NCBI GenBank assembly: GCA_026874595.1
Contig: CM049313.1
Span: 40,638,659 to 40,702,658 of the forward strand
Length of the DNA stretch: 64,000 bases
Source of the DNA: Sipunculus nudus
Lineage: Eukaryota; Annelida; Sipuncula; Golfingiida; Sipunculidae
Direction of reading: 5' to 3'
Below the pieces are notes generated by a model. It made no database searches and was not told the origin of the DNA. It saw nothing but the letters and a program-made list of their open reading frames with translations. Position numbers and translations under genes: made by a program. The first letter of the stretch is position 1. Every line of letters begins with the position of its first letter. This document shows, piece after piece, positions 1-13,626 of the stretch.

Positions 1-3000
1 TGTGTAGAAATAAATGATTTGTACCTGTATAAGAAGTATTAATCTGAGTAGAACTTACAGGATGGCCCTTAAGAAAAGATCTTCACATGAAAAGGCCTTT
101 AATTGTACAACCCTCCATGGTTGGTTGAGCAAACCATAATGTACAGGACACAAACATCTGTAGAACACACACATTGGAATGGCATGCATGTTTAAAAACA
201 CTCCTTGGCTAATTATCTAAATGAACAGAGAAAGTGTTGGGGTATCACCGGAAGGTTTGCATGCCAGAGGTTATACACAAACCCCCAGGTTTTGTCAGGA
301 ATAGGTGTTTTACTGCCTAACCCCTGTTGGGTACAGCTGCTGGAGTACAAGCTCACAACTTCAGGAATGCCTTTTTGTCATTCATTTAATGAACCTTTGT
401 GGCTAACACCTTAAACCACATGTCATAACAGTAATTCTATTAGCATGCCCGCAAGCTGCTGTTGTTACGACAGCACACTATATACACATACCATACTGCC
501 AGCCATATGTAGCTTGTTTATAACTCTAAAAGGGGCAAATCTCATAGTCCACAACCTTGGCTGAATAATTATTGTATGTACTTGTAGGTATTAGATTATA
601 TTTAAAAAAAAATAAAGGTAGCTGTTTATTGTGCTCAAACAAAAGATATATACAAAGTTCCCTATGACATGGGTATTCAGTGTTGCCAAATAACATATGG
701 ATTGCATTACACATGATATTCAGTCATAAATCATTTAGATTTTTAATTATAAGTAATAAGATGTATGTATACATTAAATTATATCATAATATGCAGAAAT
801 TATTCCAGATTTATTGTAATTGAAGGTATAAAAATTAAAGATTCTGGTTCTTTTGCATTTAAAAGGTTGCTAGGTAACCATTATGCTTCCATGCTCTACA
901 TTAAAAAGTTGTTAACATGTTTTGTCAAATATATAGGTAATTATTGGATTATCATAAAATTTAACTGTACAAGAGCAATCAACAGCTGTCATTACTATTC
1001 TTAAATAAATCAAGATTTGGTGTAGAAATCTTCATTCTCAAATACAAACTTGGTAACACTTCAGTTGATAAATGTGTTGTATAATTCAGTGAACTTTTTA
1101 TGATGATCTGTTCCATATGGTGGTAACCAGCTCATATTTATTACCAAATCTTGCAAGCCAGCCTGTACTCAATTACCTGTCATGAAGAAAAAACCAGTCA
1201 GAGCCAGACAGTATTACCACAAACATGAGTATTAAAATTAAACTAATCTGATTCAACCCCGGTGTCACATATAATGTCAGATAATCACATAAAATAAGGA
1301 AAAAGCTGGGTGTGGTAATTTTTTTTTTATTTAAGTAGCACTTAAAAGTGGCGTTTAATATGCCTGTTATACATAATTGCTAAGCTTTAGAGCAAATTAT
1401 ATCAGTATTAAAAGTTATCTTTATATTTTAACTGCAGTGTCACAAGGAATATGGAGATATAACAGGATAAAGGAGCCAACTTCACATGGTATAAATGTAA
1501 ACCCACTTTTAAAATAAATGTTTTAACTTCATTAAAATTAGTAAAGTGTTTAGAGTTATTTGATAATACAATATTAAAATAACATATTGGTAAAAAGAAT
1601 TAAAGTAGATTCTCATATTATAAAGAACTTGTAAAATAAACAATTGAGTTACCCGTGCAAATAAAGTTAAGACCTGTCACAAAATATGAAATATATGGCA
1701 AGGCACTGACAAAGGAAACTGAGAGAAAAGCCTGATAAAAGAGGCCATTCAAAGTTTGAACAAAATGTTTTTGATGTTTCCCCTCAAAGAGAGTTGAGCA
1801 TCAAAAGCAGTTTTTCTGGAGGCATTTGTCTTTATTTGAATTTATAAAATGTTTTTTTGATGTAGCAAATCAAACCTTGAAAATTTTGAGTGGAGATTTT
1901 ATCAACAATTGTTTGGTCTGTTTCATTTATGACATTTTGTGTTATGTTTCTCAGAAAGTTGTTTTTTATCTTAGTTCTAGTTCCCAGTATTAAAGAAATA
2001 GGCTTAAAGAATTAGGTTCTTCAGGTCTAACATCACCAGAACCATAAATCTAAAATGGTGAAATCTTGACAAGACATCAAGAATCTACAGCACATGGTGC
2101 TTTACCCACAATTCTAGATTTCTGGATCATTAAAAGTCTTGTATATAAATATAACAGCTATTCCTTACAAATTAAGGTTTAACACCAACATTATAATTCT
2201 TGTCAAAAGTTTCTTCATCATCATGAAATAAACAGTACAACCAACAGCTGGGTCATGGATCCATGATATATATCAAATGTTTATATATCCTTAATTGAAC
2301 TTTAGTGAATGAGTTCCTTATTCTCCTGAAGACCCCTGCCCCCCAAACCCACACACACACAATTACGTTTGAATCTGTCCATAGTGTTATGAGAAACAGA
2401 CAAGAGGGTGTTTACAGATGAATGTGGTCTAAGATCATTGGGTGGTTGTTGTGTATATCTGTGTGTTGATTAGCAGGTCAAGGTCACTGCCTGTTACAGG
2501 AGTAGAAATGAGTAATGAGCCTTGCGTTCATGGGTGGCTGATAAAATATCCGGGGCTGTGTTTGTTTGTGGGAGGTCCACATCGGTTTATGATGTCATAA
2601 ATATGCAGGATCACTGATTGTACAAGTACCTGGCAGCTACTTAATATGATACAGCCTAAACCAACAAATACATTTCCAACAATATTCATTTTAAATGTGA
2701 TACCATAAGGTATGTCCCTTTTTCTGCTCATTTTAAAACCTGAATTTCCAATTTACTATTAAAACAAACATTTCTTGTTTAAATCTGCATGCTAAATTGT
2801 TATAACCAGTATCTCATTTCATAAATATACAGTTCCACCAAAATCAACAAATATTTCCTTTCTTATATACATTTTATAAAGTGTCTTTAGAAATAAACAA
2901 TTACTTTAATAATCTAATATGATTGGACTTTGATAAACATCCTTATTCAGTTCAAAGAATGCAAAAATATGGAACAGCAAGGGCATATTTATTTTTCTTA

Positions 3001-4019
3001 AGTTTCTCTGTCAGTCCAAAGTTGTCTCACTGACAATTCATGATGGATTGTTCAGTGATCAGTTCTCTTTCTGATTCCTCAAGGAACAGAGTTCCAGATG
3101 TTGGCTTTTGCACTGTTGAGGTATATACATTCCAAAACCAAGGGAACTTCAATAATCAAATAAGAATAATAATAAGATGAAAATGTTTTACTTTCAGGGT
3201 GTTTTGTCAAACATTCCCCATACAGTGGTCATACCACACTCATCAAAGACTCACTACACTTAATCACTGCTTCCTATAGCTGGGATTGCTGATAATTGCC
3301 AACAGGGGAGTTGGCACAGGGCCAAGAATGTTTTGACCCTAGCAAAACAGAATATTTCAGTTTCAGACTTTTTCAGTGCAGCTGAGAACTTGATTGGTCA
3401 GAACAGTCTTGGTAATTCTGTACCGTACAGACAATGCTGTGGAAAGTGGTGGATATGTATAAGTGAGTCATGCTGCATGTCAGCCCTTTAAAAGAGGACT
3501 CTTGCAGATTTTAGATTTTTGTCCTGGGAAAATTTGTTTGGCCAGGGTGTGGGAACCTGGATTTTAATGGTTGTTTGATAGGATCCATCTGGTTAGGGAC
3601 AAATAAGAATTAAATATGAAAATCAATATTCTAGTCAAGTCTGATGAGCAATTTTTGTCCTGTGCAATAAAAAAACAGTCTCTGCTTTAAATGTGTTAAT
3701 GAGAACCTGAGATCACACCTGGTAACGGCAGCTTAAAGATGGGGTGACAATTAATTACATCAAAAAAGTGTATAAAAAATGAAGATGTGACATCATTATC
3801 ACCAGAGCGATGGTGAGAAGCTGCCTGATCATGTGGTGTTATAAAAACAAATTATTTGCCAAAACCATGCAATAACTCAACAGATGCAACCGTGAGCTGG
3901 GGAACATTCAGAGTGTAACCATGGTTACAGGTGACCATGGGGGTGGGGGGGGGGGGGGAGGGGGGTAGGAAATTTCATTATGGCTGTTGTAACTAATTTA
4001 TTAAGAATTAAGACCCAGG
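1..4019. other. AT-rich noncoding DNA
   Basis: No recognisable gene, RNA or full element. A short CA run near 2351, the 14-bp palindrome at 3915 and the G-run near 3939-3966 are the only local features seen. Open frames are short and of random composition. Confidence 0.6.
3915..3928. repeat. 14-bp perfect palindrome
   Basis: GTAACCATGGTTAC, directly followed by ACAGGTGACCATGG and a G-run (about 3939-3966). Confidence 0.8.
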
Positions 4020-4560
4020 GCTGACAATTAGGGCTGACAAATACTATATTAGAGTAAGAGAGAAGGGGGAAGGAATGAGAGGGAATGAGTAAAGAAGGAA
4101 ATTAAATAAAAGGGGAACATAGGATTATGGGTCAGAAGAATAGGAGACTTTAGAGAGGGGAAATATTATGAAGTAGATAGTGTAATTAGAGAAAGAAGAA
4201 AGAAGGGAAAAGAGGAGAAAAGAGTGGGGAAAAGAAGAGAGAGTGAAAGAGAGAAATATGGGTAGGCAAAAGGAGCACACATGATTTAAAAATCATGCAG
4301 TAACAGAGGATCCAGAGAGGGAAGGGATGATTCATTAGTGGGAAGGAATAAGGGACTGACGAGGAATAAGCACGTGAAGGCACTGAGGAAGTAAAAGATT
4401 ATAATTATGAAACAATAACTCTAGAAAATGAACAAGTGGGGTCAGAAGAGGATGAAGTTAGACAGAAGGTACCAGAAAGAAAGAAATAAGACAAAAAGAC
4501 TACAACACAAGGGAGTGAGAACAAAAAAATAAGAGAAAAAGGATGAAAATGATTGTGACA
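4020..4560 (+). repeat. purine-rich tract
   Basis: Dominated by A and G on the plus strand (GAAAGAAGAAAGAAGGGAAA near 4193). No regular period was seen. Confidence 0.7.
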
Positions 4561-5615
4561 CAGGGAGAGAATAAATGTCCACTTACAGCACTACAATAAA
4601 TTAGTTTGTGACATGGATATATATCTTCCATTATCCTGCATTAACACTGAGTAAGACCCAGCACTGTGGCTCCTCGGTCATATTTTCTTTACATGGAAAC
4701 AGCATAAAAACAGTAAATCAGTGTTCTGAACTCCCAGGTCTTGGAATGGGGAAGTGGCAATGAAAGTCCAGACCAGCTGGTCCTGGCTCTGTGGGACATA
4801 CAGGCCATTGTTTATTGACAAGTAGTGTTCTTCTTCAATAGATCCACTACCACCACAAAACAGATTACATTTCAGACACCAGTAGCTTGTGGGAAAAGCT
4901 CTACACATTATGCAGTCACTTGGGATACCATTCATGAAAGGCTTTTATTAGAAGTAGGCTTTTATTAAGACCATGCGTATCCCCCAGCTGATTGTGTAAA
5001 GCAATTTCCTCAGTGACTGACTGATTGTGAAGTAGCATTTCCAATGGGTTTATATAATTACAAAAATGCTCTATTACGATAGGCCTTTGAAACAATGAGG
5101 TTAACAACTTGTAATTTTTGTCCCATTAGTGGAGCCATTGAATGTGCATTAATGCATACATAACAGCTTTGTACTTTAAATATGATATCACTGTTGATTC
5201 TGATTTTATGAGTACAAATCACCTGTTGTGTTACTCTACTTAGTCACATTTACTTTGCATGAGGTACAGATGTGTGTGACAAATGTATATAATTACAGAT
5301 TATTAATTGTCTCTTTGTATGAATAGGTTTTATATTTCACTTAGTATTACAGCTGAATCCTAAAATATTATAAGAACTAATGCACAGTAATTTATAAGAG
5401 TGGAAACTGATGTTCAATGATTATAAGTGCATTCTGTATTAGTGAGGACTAATGTTCTGACCTGGGCTTTACCTCCAGGACCAAAGTAGGCTTAAATACC
5501 ACAGTTACTTTTACCATAGGGATTACTGCATGTGATACTGCCACCAGAATTGTAATTTAAGTATATGACAAACAGTATTTCTAAACTAATATAATTAATC
5601 TGACTGAAAAAGGTT

Positions 5616-5681
5616 AAAGACAAGTTACAGGTTGATTAAAGACAAGTTACAGGTTGATTAAAGACAAGTTACAGGTTGATT
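5616..5681 (+). repeat. 22-bp tandem repeat, 3 copies
   Basis: Three identical copies of AAAGACAAGTTACAGGTTGA plus TT. Confidence 0.9.
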
Positions 5682-5799
5682 AAACTGCATAATGCTCTAA
5701 TGAGACTGACTTACTAAGATGAAGACTATTGAAGTAGAAGTACAGGAAATGCCACTATCAAAAATAACAGCTAGAAATAGCTATTTTCAACATTTATCT

Positions 5800-5935
5800 T
5801 TCTCTATTTCCTCTTATTCTTTTTTTTCCTTTATCTTCTTTCTCTCTTTCCTTCCATATTCTCTCCTTCCCTGTATTTCTCTTTCTCTGTTTCTTTATCA
5901 GTCTTTCTCTCTTTCTCTCTCACATATACATACAT
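5800..5935 (+). repeat. pyrimidine-rich tract
   Basis: Long CTTT/CTCT-rich stretch ending CTCTCTCACATATACATAC. Confidence 0.75.
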
Positions 5936-6877
5936 GCATGTTTATGTTATAAATATTTCTTGCATATTTTAAAACTTTTTAGAGTTTCATGAGAAAATTG
6001 TATTGTTTATCACTGGCCACCCTTGATAGCTTCAGCATCATAACAAGAGATTAGTTTGCATTTAGAACAGAAACCGTCATGTCCGTGGGCCAAACAATGA
6101 AACACAATAAATGAGTTCATACAAACATTTTTATCCAGTGACAAAGCCCAGCACAGGGTAACAAGAAGCTTTTAAACCCCCAGGGTAGCTGTTACAGTAT
6201 GAAGTAGGAACATCCATCAAGCTAAAGCAACAGCTCAGATTGACTCTGCCCCCAATGTTACATTTGATGTAAATATACATTTGAGGGGGTCTGGTGGCAG
6301 CTCTTTAGTCAAGTGGTTCATCTGATTCCTATAGGATCAGGGCTCGATAAATCATATCCACATCCAGGGCTTGAAACAATCAGGTCCACCTGATACAGGT
6401 CCACAACCATATGTATCAGCCTAAGATGCTGATTCATTTCAGAAGGGTCCTCATAAGTGAGGAAATTGTAACATTGTATATTTTAAGTTGCCTTTTCTTT
6501 CAAAACTCTAAGAATAATTTGTGTATTTTTTTTTAAAACTGATAAAAGTTATTGAAAGTTTTCTCAAGTTTATCCTGTTAAACGCAGGTTTGAGGGCTTG
6601 AAGCAAAACAAAACAGGATTGAGCCAATCATAGTGCCTTTCCATGCATGTCGGGGGAAAATCCAACCAGTTCCGAAAATTAATTTTCCCATATCTGGAAA
6701 TTTTAACTAAACAGTGTTTCACTTTTGTGGTCTTCACATGCTGGTCTTCAAGAAAAGCTAGCGGTAGCAAGTAATATATACAAGATGGGCATATTTATGG
6801 GCACAGGAAGTATGAGAGAAATTAAAAAAAAAGTTAGGCTGCCTGTATGGTGATCTTGGTGAACAAAAATCTGTATA

Positions 6878-7058
6878 CAGTAAAACCTCAACTAACAACT
6901 GTCTCAATTTGGGGACCAACTTAAAATAATGACCACTTTTTTATAGTCCCAGTTCATTTTTTGCTTGCTATATATTAGAACTCATTTTGACGACCAGACT
7001 GAACATGTGACCACTTTATCAAGGTCCGGTTGGTGGTCCTAATTTTGATGTTCCACTG
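6878..7058. mobile_element. pogo-like MITE (CAGT ends, TA target)
   Basis: About 181 bp flanked by TA on both sides. Inverted ends CAGTAAAACCTCAACT and CAGTGGAACATCAAAA match at most positions. The interior mentions the same end motifs (GACCACTTT, GGTCC) but encodes nothing. Confidence 0.55.
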
Positions 7059-7710
7059 TATATGTAGAAATTAACCTATCCTCAGACTAAACCCGGGGGA
7101 GGGAGTAACATTAACGACAGCAGGATGAGTAGTTTTAAAGATTAGTGTCAACATACAAGAGATTTTCATAAAATATTTTGAGGTCTGCCTGCAGAATGAG
7201 TTAAGAAATACAGAAGGACTGGGTGGGACAGTTCTGTTTAGTGAAGTGGCCCATCCTGGATTGCTGACATACTGATTGTATAACATGCTGGAGGGAATGA
7301 TTTTATAAGTGGATACTTCTCCCCCTTCTGGGTACAACTATCTGGATTAGGTTTAACAGATGTTGTTTGTTTAATCATTTAGTCCTAGCAGTTATCATTT
7401 GGTCTTTTTTCTGGTATTGTATTTTTTTCATAAGAGCCTGCATGGTTTCACTCAGCACACTCTAAATTAAGTCTTTGCTTGTAAATTTGCTAGGTATAAT
7501 GGGTGCAGGGTAAAACTGCAGATGTGTATTCTGTATGGTCAGAAACTGTTTTCTGGGAAGTAAAGCTGTGACAGTACATGATGGCATATCACAACAAAGG
7601 GTGAAATATAATATTGATATTATCAGATGTCATTGTGTCCATGTCTCTAAGTACATTTAAAGCAGGTATGTTCAGTGAATTGTCTGTAAAGGGTGAAAAT
7701 AGTAACCAAG

Positions 7711-7790
7711 CCCGAATGTGGGTTTGAACCTGTAATCTGTGACACACCATTTAGACATTCTACCGCTTTGCTCATAAAGCATTTTTTGTG
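7711..7790 (-). mobile_element. tRNA-derived SINE remnant or tRNA pseudogene
   Basis: On the minus strand an A-box-like GAGCAAAGCGGTAGAATG is followed at normal tRNA distance by a B-box GGTTCAAACCC. The acceptor stems do not pair, so this is not an intact tRNA gene. Confidence 0.5.
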
Positions 7791-9320
7791 TCATTGGCCA
7801 CAAAAAAGAAGATACACAGAAACTTATTTATTGTAAATTGGGGAGGGGGTTCTGCCATAAAATGGTGTTGATTTAAAAATATAAATGAGGCTGCTTTTGA
7901 GAAAGAATTGCCGTTACATATTTTTACTGGTTAAAATGACACCAGTGAGCACTATCTGTCTTTCATTGCATGATCTTTTCCAGCATGCCACTTTTTCCAA
8001 CAGGTGAATTTGCATTTTGGACATTTTCACATTTACACGAACCCCATTCACACAGCAACAATTTCAAACTGATTTCTGCAAAGCGGAATGGCCAAAACGT
8101 TTTGGTGCGTTCACATGGACATATGGCCAGATAGTTTTCAAACCATTTAAAAATGTTTAAGAGCATTCACACGAGGGTTAAGCATAGCTAATAAAAGGAT
8201 GTGCATTCAAAACATTTTGAAACCACCTCCGGTACTTGATCCAAAAGCTTTGGCCAGAACAGTTTGAAAACCCTTTGGATTGCCATGTGAACCCTCAAAA
8301 CATTTTCAAAACAGTTTGCATTTGCAATGTTAAGGGGTATTACTAAATCTGAAGGGATGCAAACCCCTGCTTTAAGACATCCCAGCTGATATATAATTGA
8401 TATTGGTGTCCCTTCCTTCTTTACAATACACTTAACATGTGTGTGACTCTGCCCAGCCCCCTTCCCCACCCTGCATGACCCAGCAAATAAAGCCTGGTGT
8501 GGCCAAGAATGATTGAGTAACCGGCCAGACATTTACAAGAGAGGCCACTACAATCAGACCAGACCAGCCTTTTATTTATTCACAGATCAATAGGCTTAAT
8601 TTCAGAGCCATTCATGCTCCTTCATGAGGAGGTGTTGAATTATGTGGAAGTGAACCAGTCTAATCCAGGGGTCACCAGGGAGGTCACTTTGTAGACTTGT
8701 TTGTCCCTCATGCTACATCAACTCCATGGTATGCTCAGTCGGCCAGTTAAACTGAGAACTCGACCAGAAATAATGAAAACCAAGGTTAAATTGAGTTACT
8801 TTGTGCCTGTAAAGAATTTTTTCTTGGAGGCCAAAAAAACCCCCTTTGATGAACACAGTTCATTTACGAATATAAAAGATGGCAACTGGCATGTTCCTAA
8901 TTATTCCACTGAGGGAGGAGCAAGGTCAGCAAAAAAATGGAAGTCATTAATTAAAAAAATTAATAAGTTTGAATCAATTATTCCTTTCTCTTTTTAGGGA
9001 GTGTATATAACATACTGTTCTTCTATTGCCTCATGTTGAAATACGCACATGTATATCATGGTGATCAACACTAGAAATAATTGGTGATATGCCTAAATGG
9101 TGGAACGCACTGTAAAAGCTGTCCTTAAATTAAAGTATTTATGCAGTTTCCATGACAATTGACTTGCTTTATTGATGTATTATTGTCAGTGTAGTCCCAG
9201 AAGGCATGAATGAATCTTTATTAAGTTGATGATGTTACAGCAGTCATGGCCTGATGTACTTTAATCAGCAATGCAATTTTGAAAGATTAACCCACATTAA
9301 GATATATATATACATATATA
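7791..9320. other. noncoding DNA with diverged AAACxxTTTxAAAC repeats
   Basis: Between 8040 and 8330 the motifs TTTCAAACTG, TTTTCAAACCATTT, AAACATTTTGAAACC, AGTTTGAAAACC and AACATTTTCAAAACAG recur in both orientations, as in a decayed TIR element. The rest shows nothing. Confidence 0.4.
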
Positions 9321-9323
9321 TGT

Positions 9324-9445
9324 ATATATATAATTTCAAAATATAAATATCCAAGTATGTAGGCATGTCATAACCTATAAACACAACATATATAATGATA
9401 TGTTTTCATACATGGAAACTCTTGATATTTTGAAATTATATATAT
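9324..9445. repeat. perfect 21-bp inverted repeat, AT-rich
   Basis: 9324-9344 and 9425-9445 are exact reverse complements containing TAATTTCAAAATAT, separated by 80 bp. The inner flanks also show partial inverse similarity, as in a foldback MITE. Confidence 0.8.
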
Positions 9446-9477
9446 GTTGAATACAGACAATCTTTGATAGATAAGGA

Positions 9478-9553
9478 AATAGAAAAAACTGTTGACAGTA
9501 AGGGAAAAAGAGCTAACAAAGAAAGAAAAAAAAGGGAGAACTAGAGTGATTTG

Positions 9554-9595
<42 letters not shown>

Positions 9596-9672
9596 TGAAG
9601 AAAAGCTTAAGATAGAGAAAGGATGAAATTAGAAAAAGAAATAACAGAAAAAGAGGACAAAGGAAGATGAGA
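9478..9672 (+). repeat. purine-rich tract with (GA)n microsatellite
   Basis: An uninterrupted GA dinucleotide run at 9556-9591 lies inside a longer purine-rich stretch. Confidence 0.9.
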
Positions 9673-11950
9673 AGTAGGTTAACTGGATAATTCACACTGT
9701 GAAATTCAGAACATGTCCACCCCTTTAGCAAGATCCTCTTGTTAATGTGGGGTCTGGCTTCACACCAATGTGACATATACCTGTACTACATTACCTGTAA
9801 CAAAATGACTGTTGGATAAGTAATACCAGAGAGATCTAAACATGCCCTGTTGTTGACCCAGCAGACTATAATGAATTCCTGTCACAGTCAAACATACATT
9901 GGACAGAGTGCCACTCAGGGGATACCAAAGCTGTTCAGATGATCTTTTCAACATAGACCTAGTTTAACAGGAACGACCATGCGTAGAATAGCATCAAAGG
10001 CCAAATCCAAACATATTTACACCAATGTGCACAGGTAACCACTGGGTATAGTTATGGAATATGTAAGCTCCACTGAACTTGATTCTCCTCCACTGACCAA
10101 ACAGTGATTTATAATAAAGGGAAGGATTCTTACCTTAGCAATAGGGCCGAATGTCTGACATGCATCATTAAGTGTGTGATGGACACTTCAGGATGAAAGC
10201 ATACTTGGCAAAGAAAGTCTGATATTTTGCATTTACGCTTACTTAATAATTGTATGGATATTTATAGTCAGTGGAAGGGTTATCAATAGAAAATATGTGA
10301 AACAAACCTCAGTTAATGAGTAACAAACTTTAATGAAGTGTCAGTAAAATATTCCTTTTCTAGCTGTCACAGTGATCTTTTAGATTCTTTACTTGTTATA
10401 TTAGTGTAGTCTGTTTAGAAAATGTTGAATTTAGAGCATAAAGTAAGGTCTGTCTTTTATATATGACTATAAACCTGACAGGAAACTTATTAAAATCTTT
10501 TCCCATTGAACAAAGATATAACTTTTAATGCATATAGTTTTGGAAAAATGGCTTGCCATAACATGAGATTGGAATTACATAGTCAAGATTGTGATTCAAA
10601 ATGATAGAAAAAGATAATACTGGAAAAAAAATATAAAAAGAAAACCTTCCAGTGGTATAAAAAGGGCATGTCATTTATTCAGTATTTTTGTCAAACATCT
10701 CTTGTTTGTGTAAAGTTTTGTCTGTTCCATTACATTTCCCCAGATTATTATATTTTGTTGTCATCATACATTATTAAGTGTTCATAATTGCAATACATTT
10801 TGGGATACTCTTTATTTGTATTCATAACTCACATTGAGACTAAGAAGGCTCACAAGGGAGGTGTGCAGTTAACAAATTGGAGTGATATACATATAATACA
10901 TAATTATGTATACTCATTATGTCTAATTTGTATTATGTGTACACTAACTGCAGGATCGCAGCATCATATCCTGTAGTAACCATCACTGGCACATGTTAAT
11001 AAACACCAGAAATGACTTGATACAGTGAGGTTTACTCATTTATTATTTCATCAGTTAGCAAATCAATTAAGCTCAATGGTATTGGAGATATATGTAGATC
11101 AAACAAGTAATCAAGTTGTCAAGCAGGCAACTCCCTCCTGTAAACACATCGATATATGATATTCCTTTGTCTACAGATAATGATGTCCCCAAATGGCCCA
11201 AACACTGGACAGCTGATGCTATTGTCCTGTTTATACTCACAAAGGGGCTTGGTTATACCTCACAAAGGTCAAGAGGTCATTTTATGTAAATTTGATAGAC
11301 TTATGGGGTCAGTGAGGTCATGTTTTACTACTTGGCATTGACTGAAGCATGTGATAAATTGGTGGTGATATTGTTTGGTCTGAGGGTCATGATCAGCAGA
11401 TGATTAGGTAGCTGGCTTTTATTATCAGTCTTGTGTCAATAAAGGTTTAAGTGGCTGTAATGAACACGGTAATTACAGCTGGTATTTGGCAGGCCCTGTC
11501 TCCTTCCTTCTACAGTTTAAATGATTGCTGGCATTTTGAACGTAAAGTAGAACTCCCTTAAAATTATCTAATTCTTTACCACCTTTCAGGTGGATTCATT
11601 AACTCAAGACTCTGCTCTCATTTGTTGGAACATTCTTGGATCCGTGCCAACTCCCTGTCAGTGATACATTGAATACCCTTGTATTTGGTTAAAGAGGAGC
11701 TATCACTAATCAGATGAGAAAAGGAACAATTTGAGCAACATGACTGAAAGTAGCAAGAGAGGTCACTGTAACAAAATGGTAGGAAAAAGTCTTCAACACA
11801 GTTGTCCTAAATATTTACATGTTACCGGTATATATGTTCCATTATTTGTTTGTATTATAAAAACAATCCCCTCAATATAATGATATAATTCATCTGTTCA
11901 TTAGAAAGGTGTAACACAGTTGAGCAGACCTTGGAAAAGGAATCCCAGTG
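9673..11950. other. AT-rich noncoding DNA
   Basis: No gene, RNA or element recognised. Confidence 0.55.
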
Positions 11951-11951
11951 C

Positions 11952-12013
11952 ATCTATCTATCTACCTATCTATCTATCTATCTATCTATCTATATATATA
12001 TATATATATATAT
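11952..12013 (+). repeat. (CTAT)n-(AT)n compound microsatellite
   Basis: About ten CTAT/ATCT units, one with an interrupting C, run directly into an AT dinucleotide run. Confidence 0.95.
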
Positions 12014-13204
12014 ACTATTTTGGTTTTTCAAATGACAGTCTGATGCTTCCTCTCATGGCTATATGGATATGTTGATGGTTATAACTGTTGCCATGACAGT
12101 TAAAGGTTAAGTGAATAAACTCAAGTTCCTGCTGTTCACAATTTGTCAAAAGTTGTCAGACCCCTGCTGGCTTGCCCAGTGTCCAGACCTGGCCTTTGTG
12201 TGGACTGTACTCCATACATGACAAGCCATGAATAACTGAGAGACCTCGAGTATTGAACCAAACACTTGCTGGCTCCAGGTCTCTTGCTGTGTTATGGAAA
12301 TTGATCAGAGTATAATAAACTGGTACCTCTCAAGGGAGGCAAGGGTCATTATGTTGAGTGTATGTAATGTCCAGACCATCTGGATGATGAATGTTATACA
12401 AAAAGGGCAGTGCATTGTCACATGTAATGGTACAGCTCAGGTGATTGTGAACTGACACCTCCGTAAATTCATAATAATAATTTAACATGGACAATCATAG
12501 CAAACTTTCTCAGCAATAAATTCTGAAGACGGCATCATCCTTTATTCTATAGAGACAAAAGGATGGTTAATGAATATTTAGAATTTGTTCAGTTTTTTAA
12601 AGTTTTGAACAATATACACTATACAGTGTGTCTTACGGACATCATTCTCAATTAGTTTGTTGACAGTTTCACCCATAATCCAATGTCCAGTCTTAAGAAA
12701 AGACTTAATAATTATTTTGGTGTTTGTCTGGAGATAAATAATAACAAAGAATATCTAAATCAAATGTACCACAAATGTGGGAGAATGGTAAAACATTGTA
12801 AAATCAGGAGCAGATTTATGTTGTCGCCTGGTGAGCTGACTGCAAATGAGCTGTACAATGTTTATTAGGCAGTATTACAGCATTGAATGCTTTGTGTTCA
12901 TAAAAAACAATAACAGAATCTGCAAAGACACCTGTTTTTCAGTGACAAGCTTTCAAGCTTTCTCTGTAATCTGGACTAGAGAAGATAATTCACTCAGTCC
13001 TCACAATCAGAAGTTCTGACTGTTGTCTTTACTGGAAACTTGACAGACATTTTTATTAACAAGTAGTTTCTTATCAGCGTAACAGATACTGTTTCTGATA
13101 TGTTTTGACATTTGTATATAAAAACATCCTAGACAGCTGATATCATTCTTGGTCTGCTAAAACAAAAACTAATACTGTCAGCTCATGTGACAGGGGAAAC
13201 CCTA
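12014..13204. other. AT-rich noncoding DNA
   Basis: Nothing recognised beyond short low-complexity runs. Confidence 0.55.
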
Positions 13205-13570
13205 CAGTACATTGACAAAACCAGCTTTCCACAAATTTGTTTCACTGTATGTTGATTAATGAACCTTCTGTATCTGCAATAGCAGGAAAATTCTTTTCAT
13301 TGTTTAGATTTGTAGAATTTTAGTTGGATTTTCAATGTGGCAAAGTCAGCTTTCCATAAAATATTTCATCATATGCATTAATCAACCCCCTAGCAGTGCT
13401 GTACTAGTGGAATTTCTTTTCATTGTTTAGTTTCGTTGAATTTTGGTTTAATTTACACTTTGACAAAATTAGCTTTCCACAAAAGTGTTCCAGTATATTA
13501 ATTTACCCCCTAGCTGAACTGCAGTGGTGGAATTTCTGTTCATTGCTTTGTTTCTAAGAATACGAGTTTG
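13205..13570 (+). repeat. tandem repeat of about 124 bp, 3 diverged copies
   Basis: AGCTTTCCACAAA recurs at about 13223, 13349 and 13471, each followed by ATTAAT, CCCCCTAG, GGAATTTC and TTCATTGTTTAG in the same order. The copies are clearly diverged. Confidence 0.75.
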
Positions 13571-13578
13571 ATATATAG

Positions 13579-13626
13579 TGTGTATAATTAACTTAATGCT
13601 GTTGTGTATAATTAACTTAATGCTGG
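13579..13626 (+). repeat. 24-bp direct duplication
   Basis: TGTGTATAATTAACTTAATG plus CTG occurs twice, 24 bp apart. Confidence 0.9.

Larger units (their letters stand above)
4561..6877. other. noncoding DNA with short repeats
   Basis: Apart from the 22-bp triplet repeat and the pyrimidine tract listed separately, I see nothing supportable. Confidence 0.55.
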
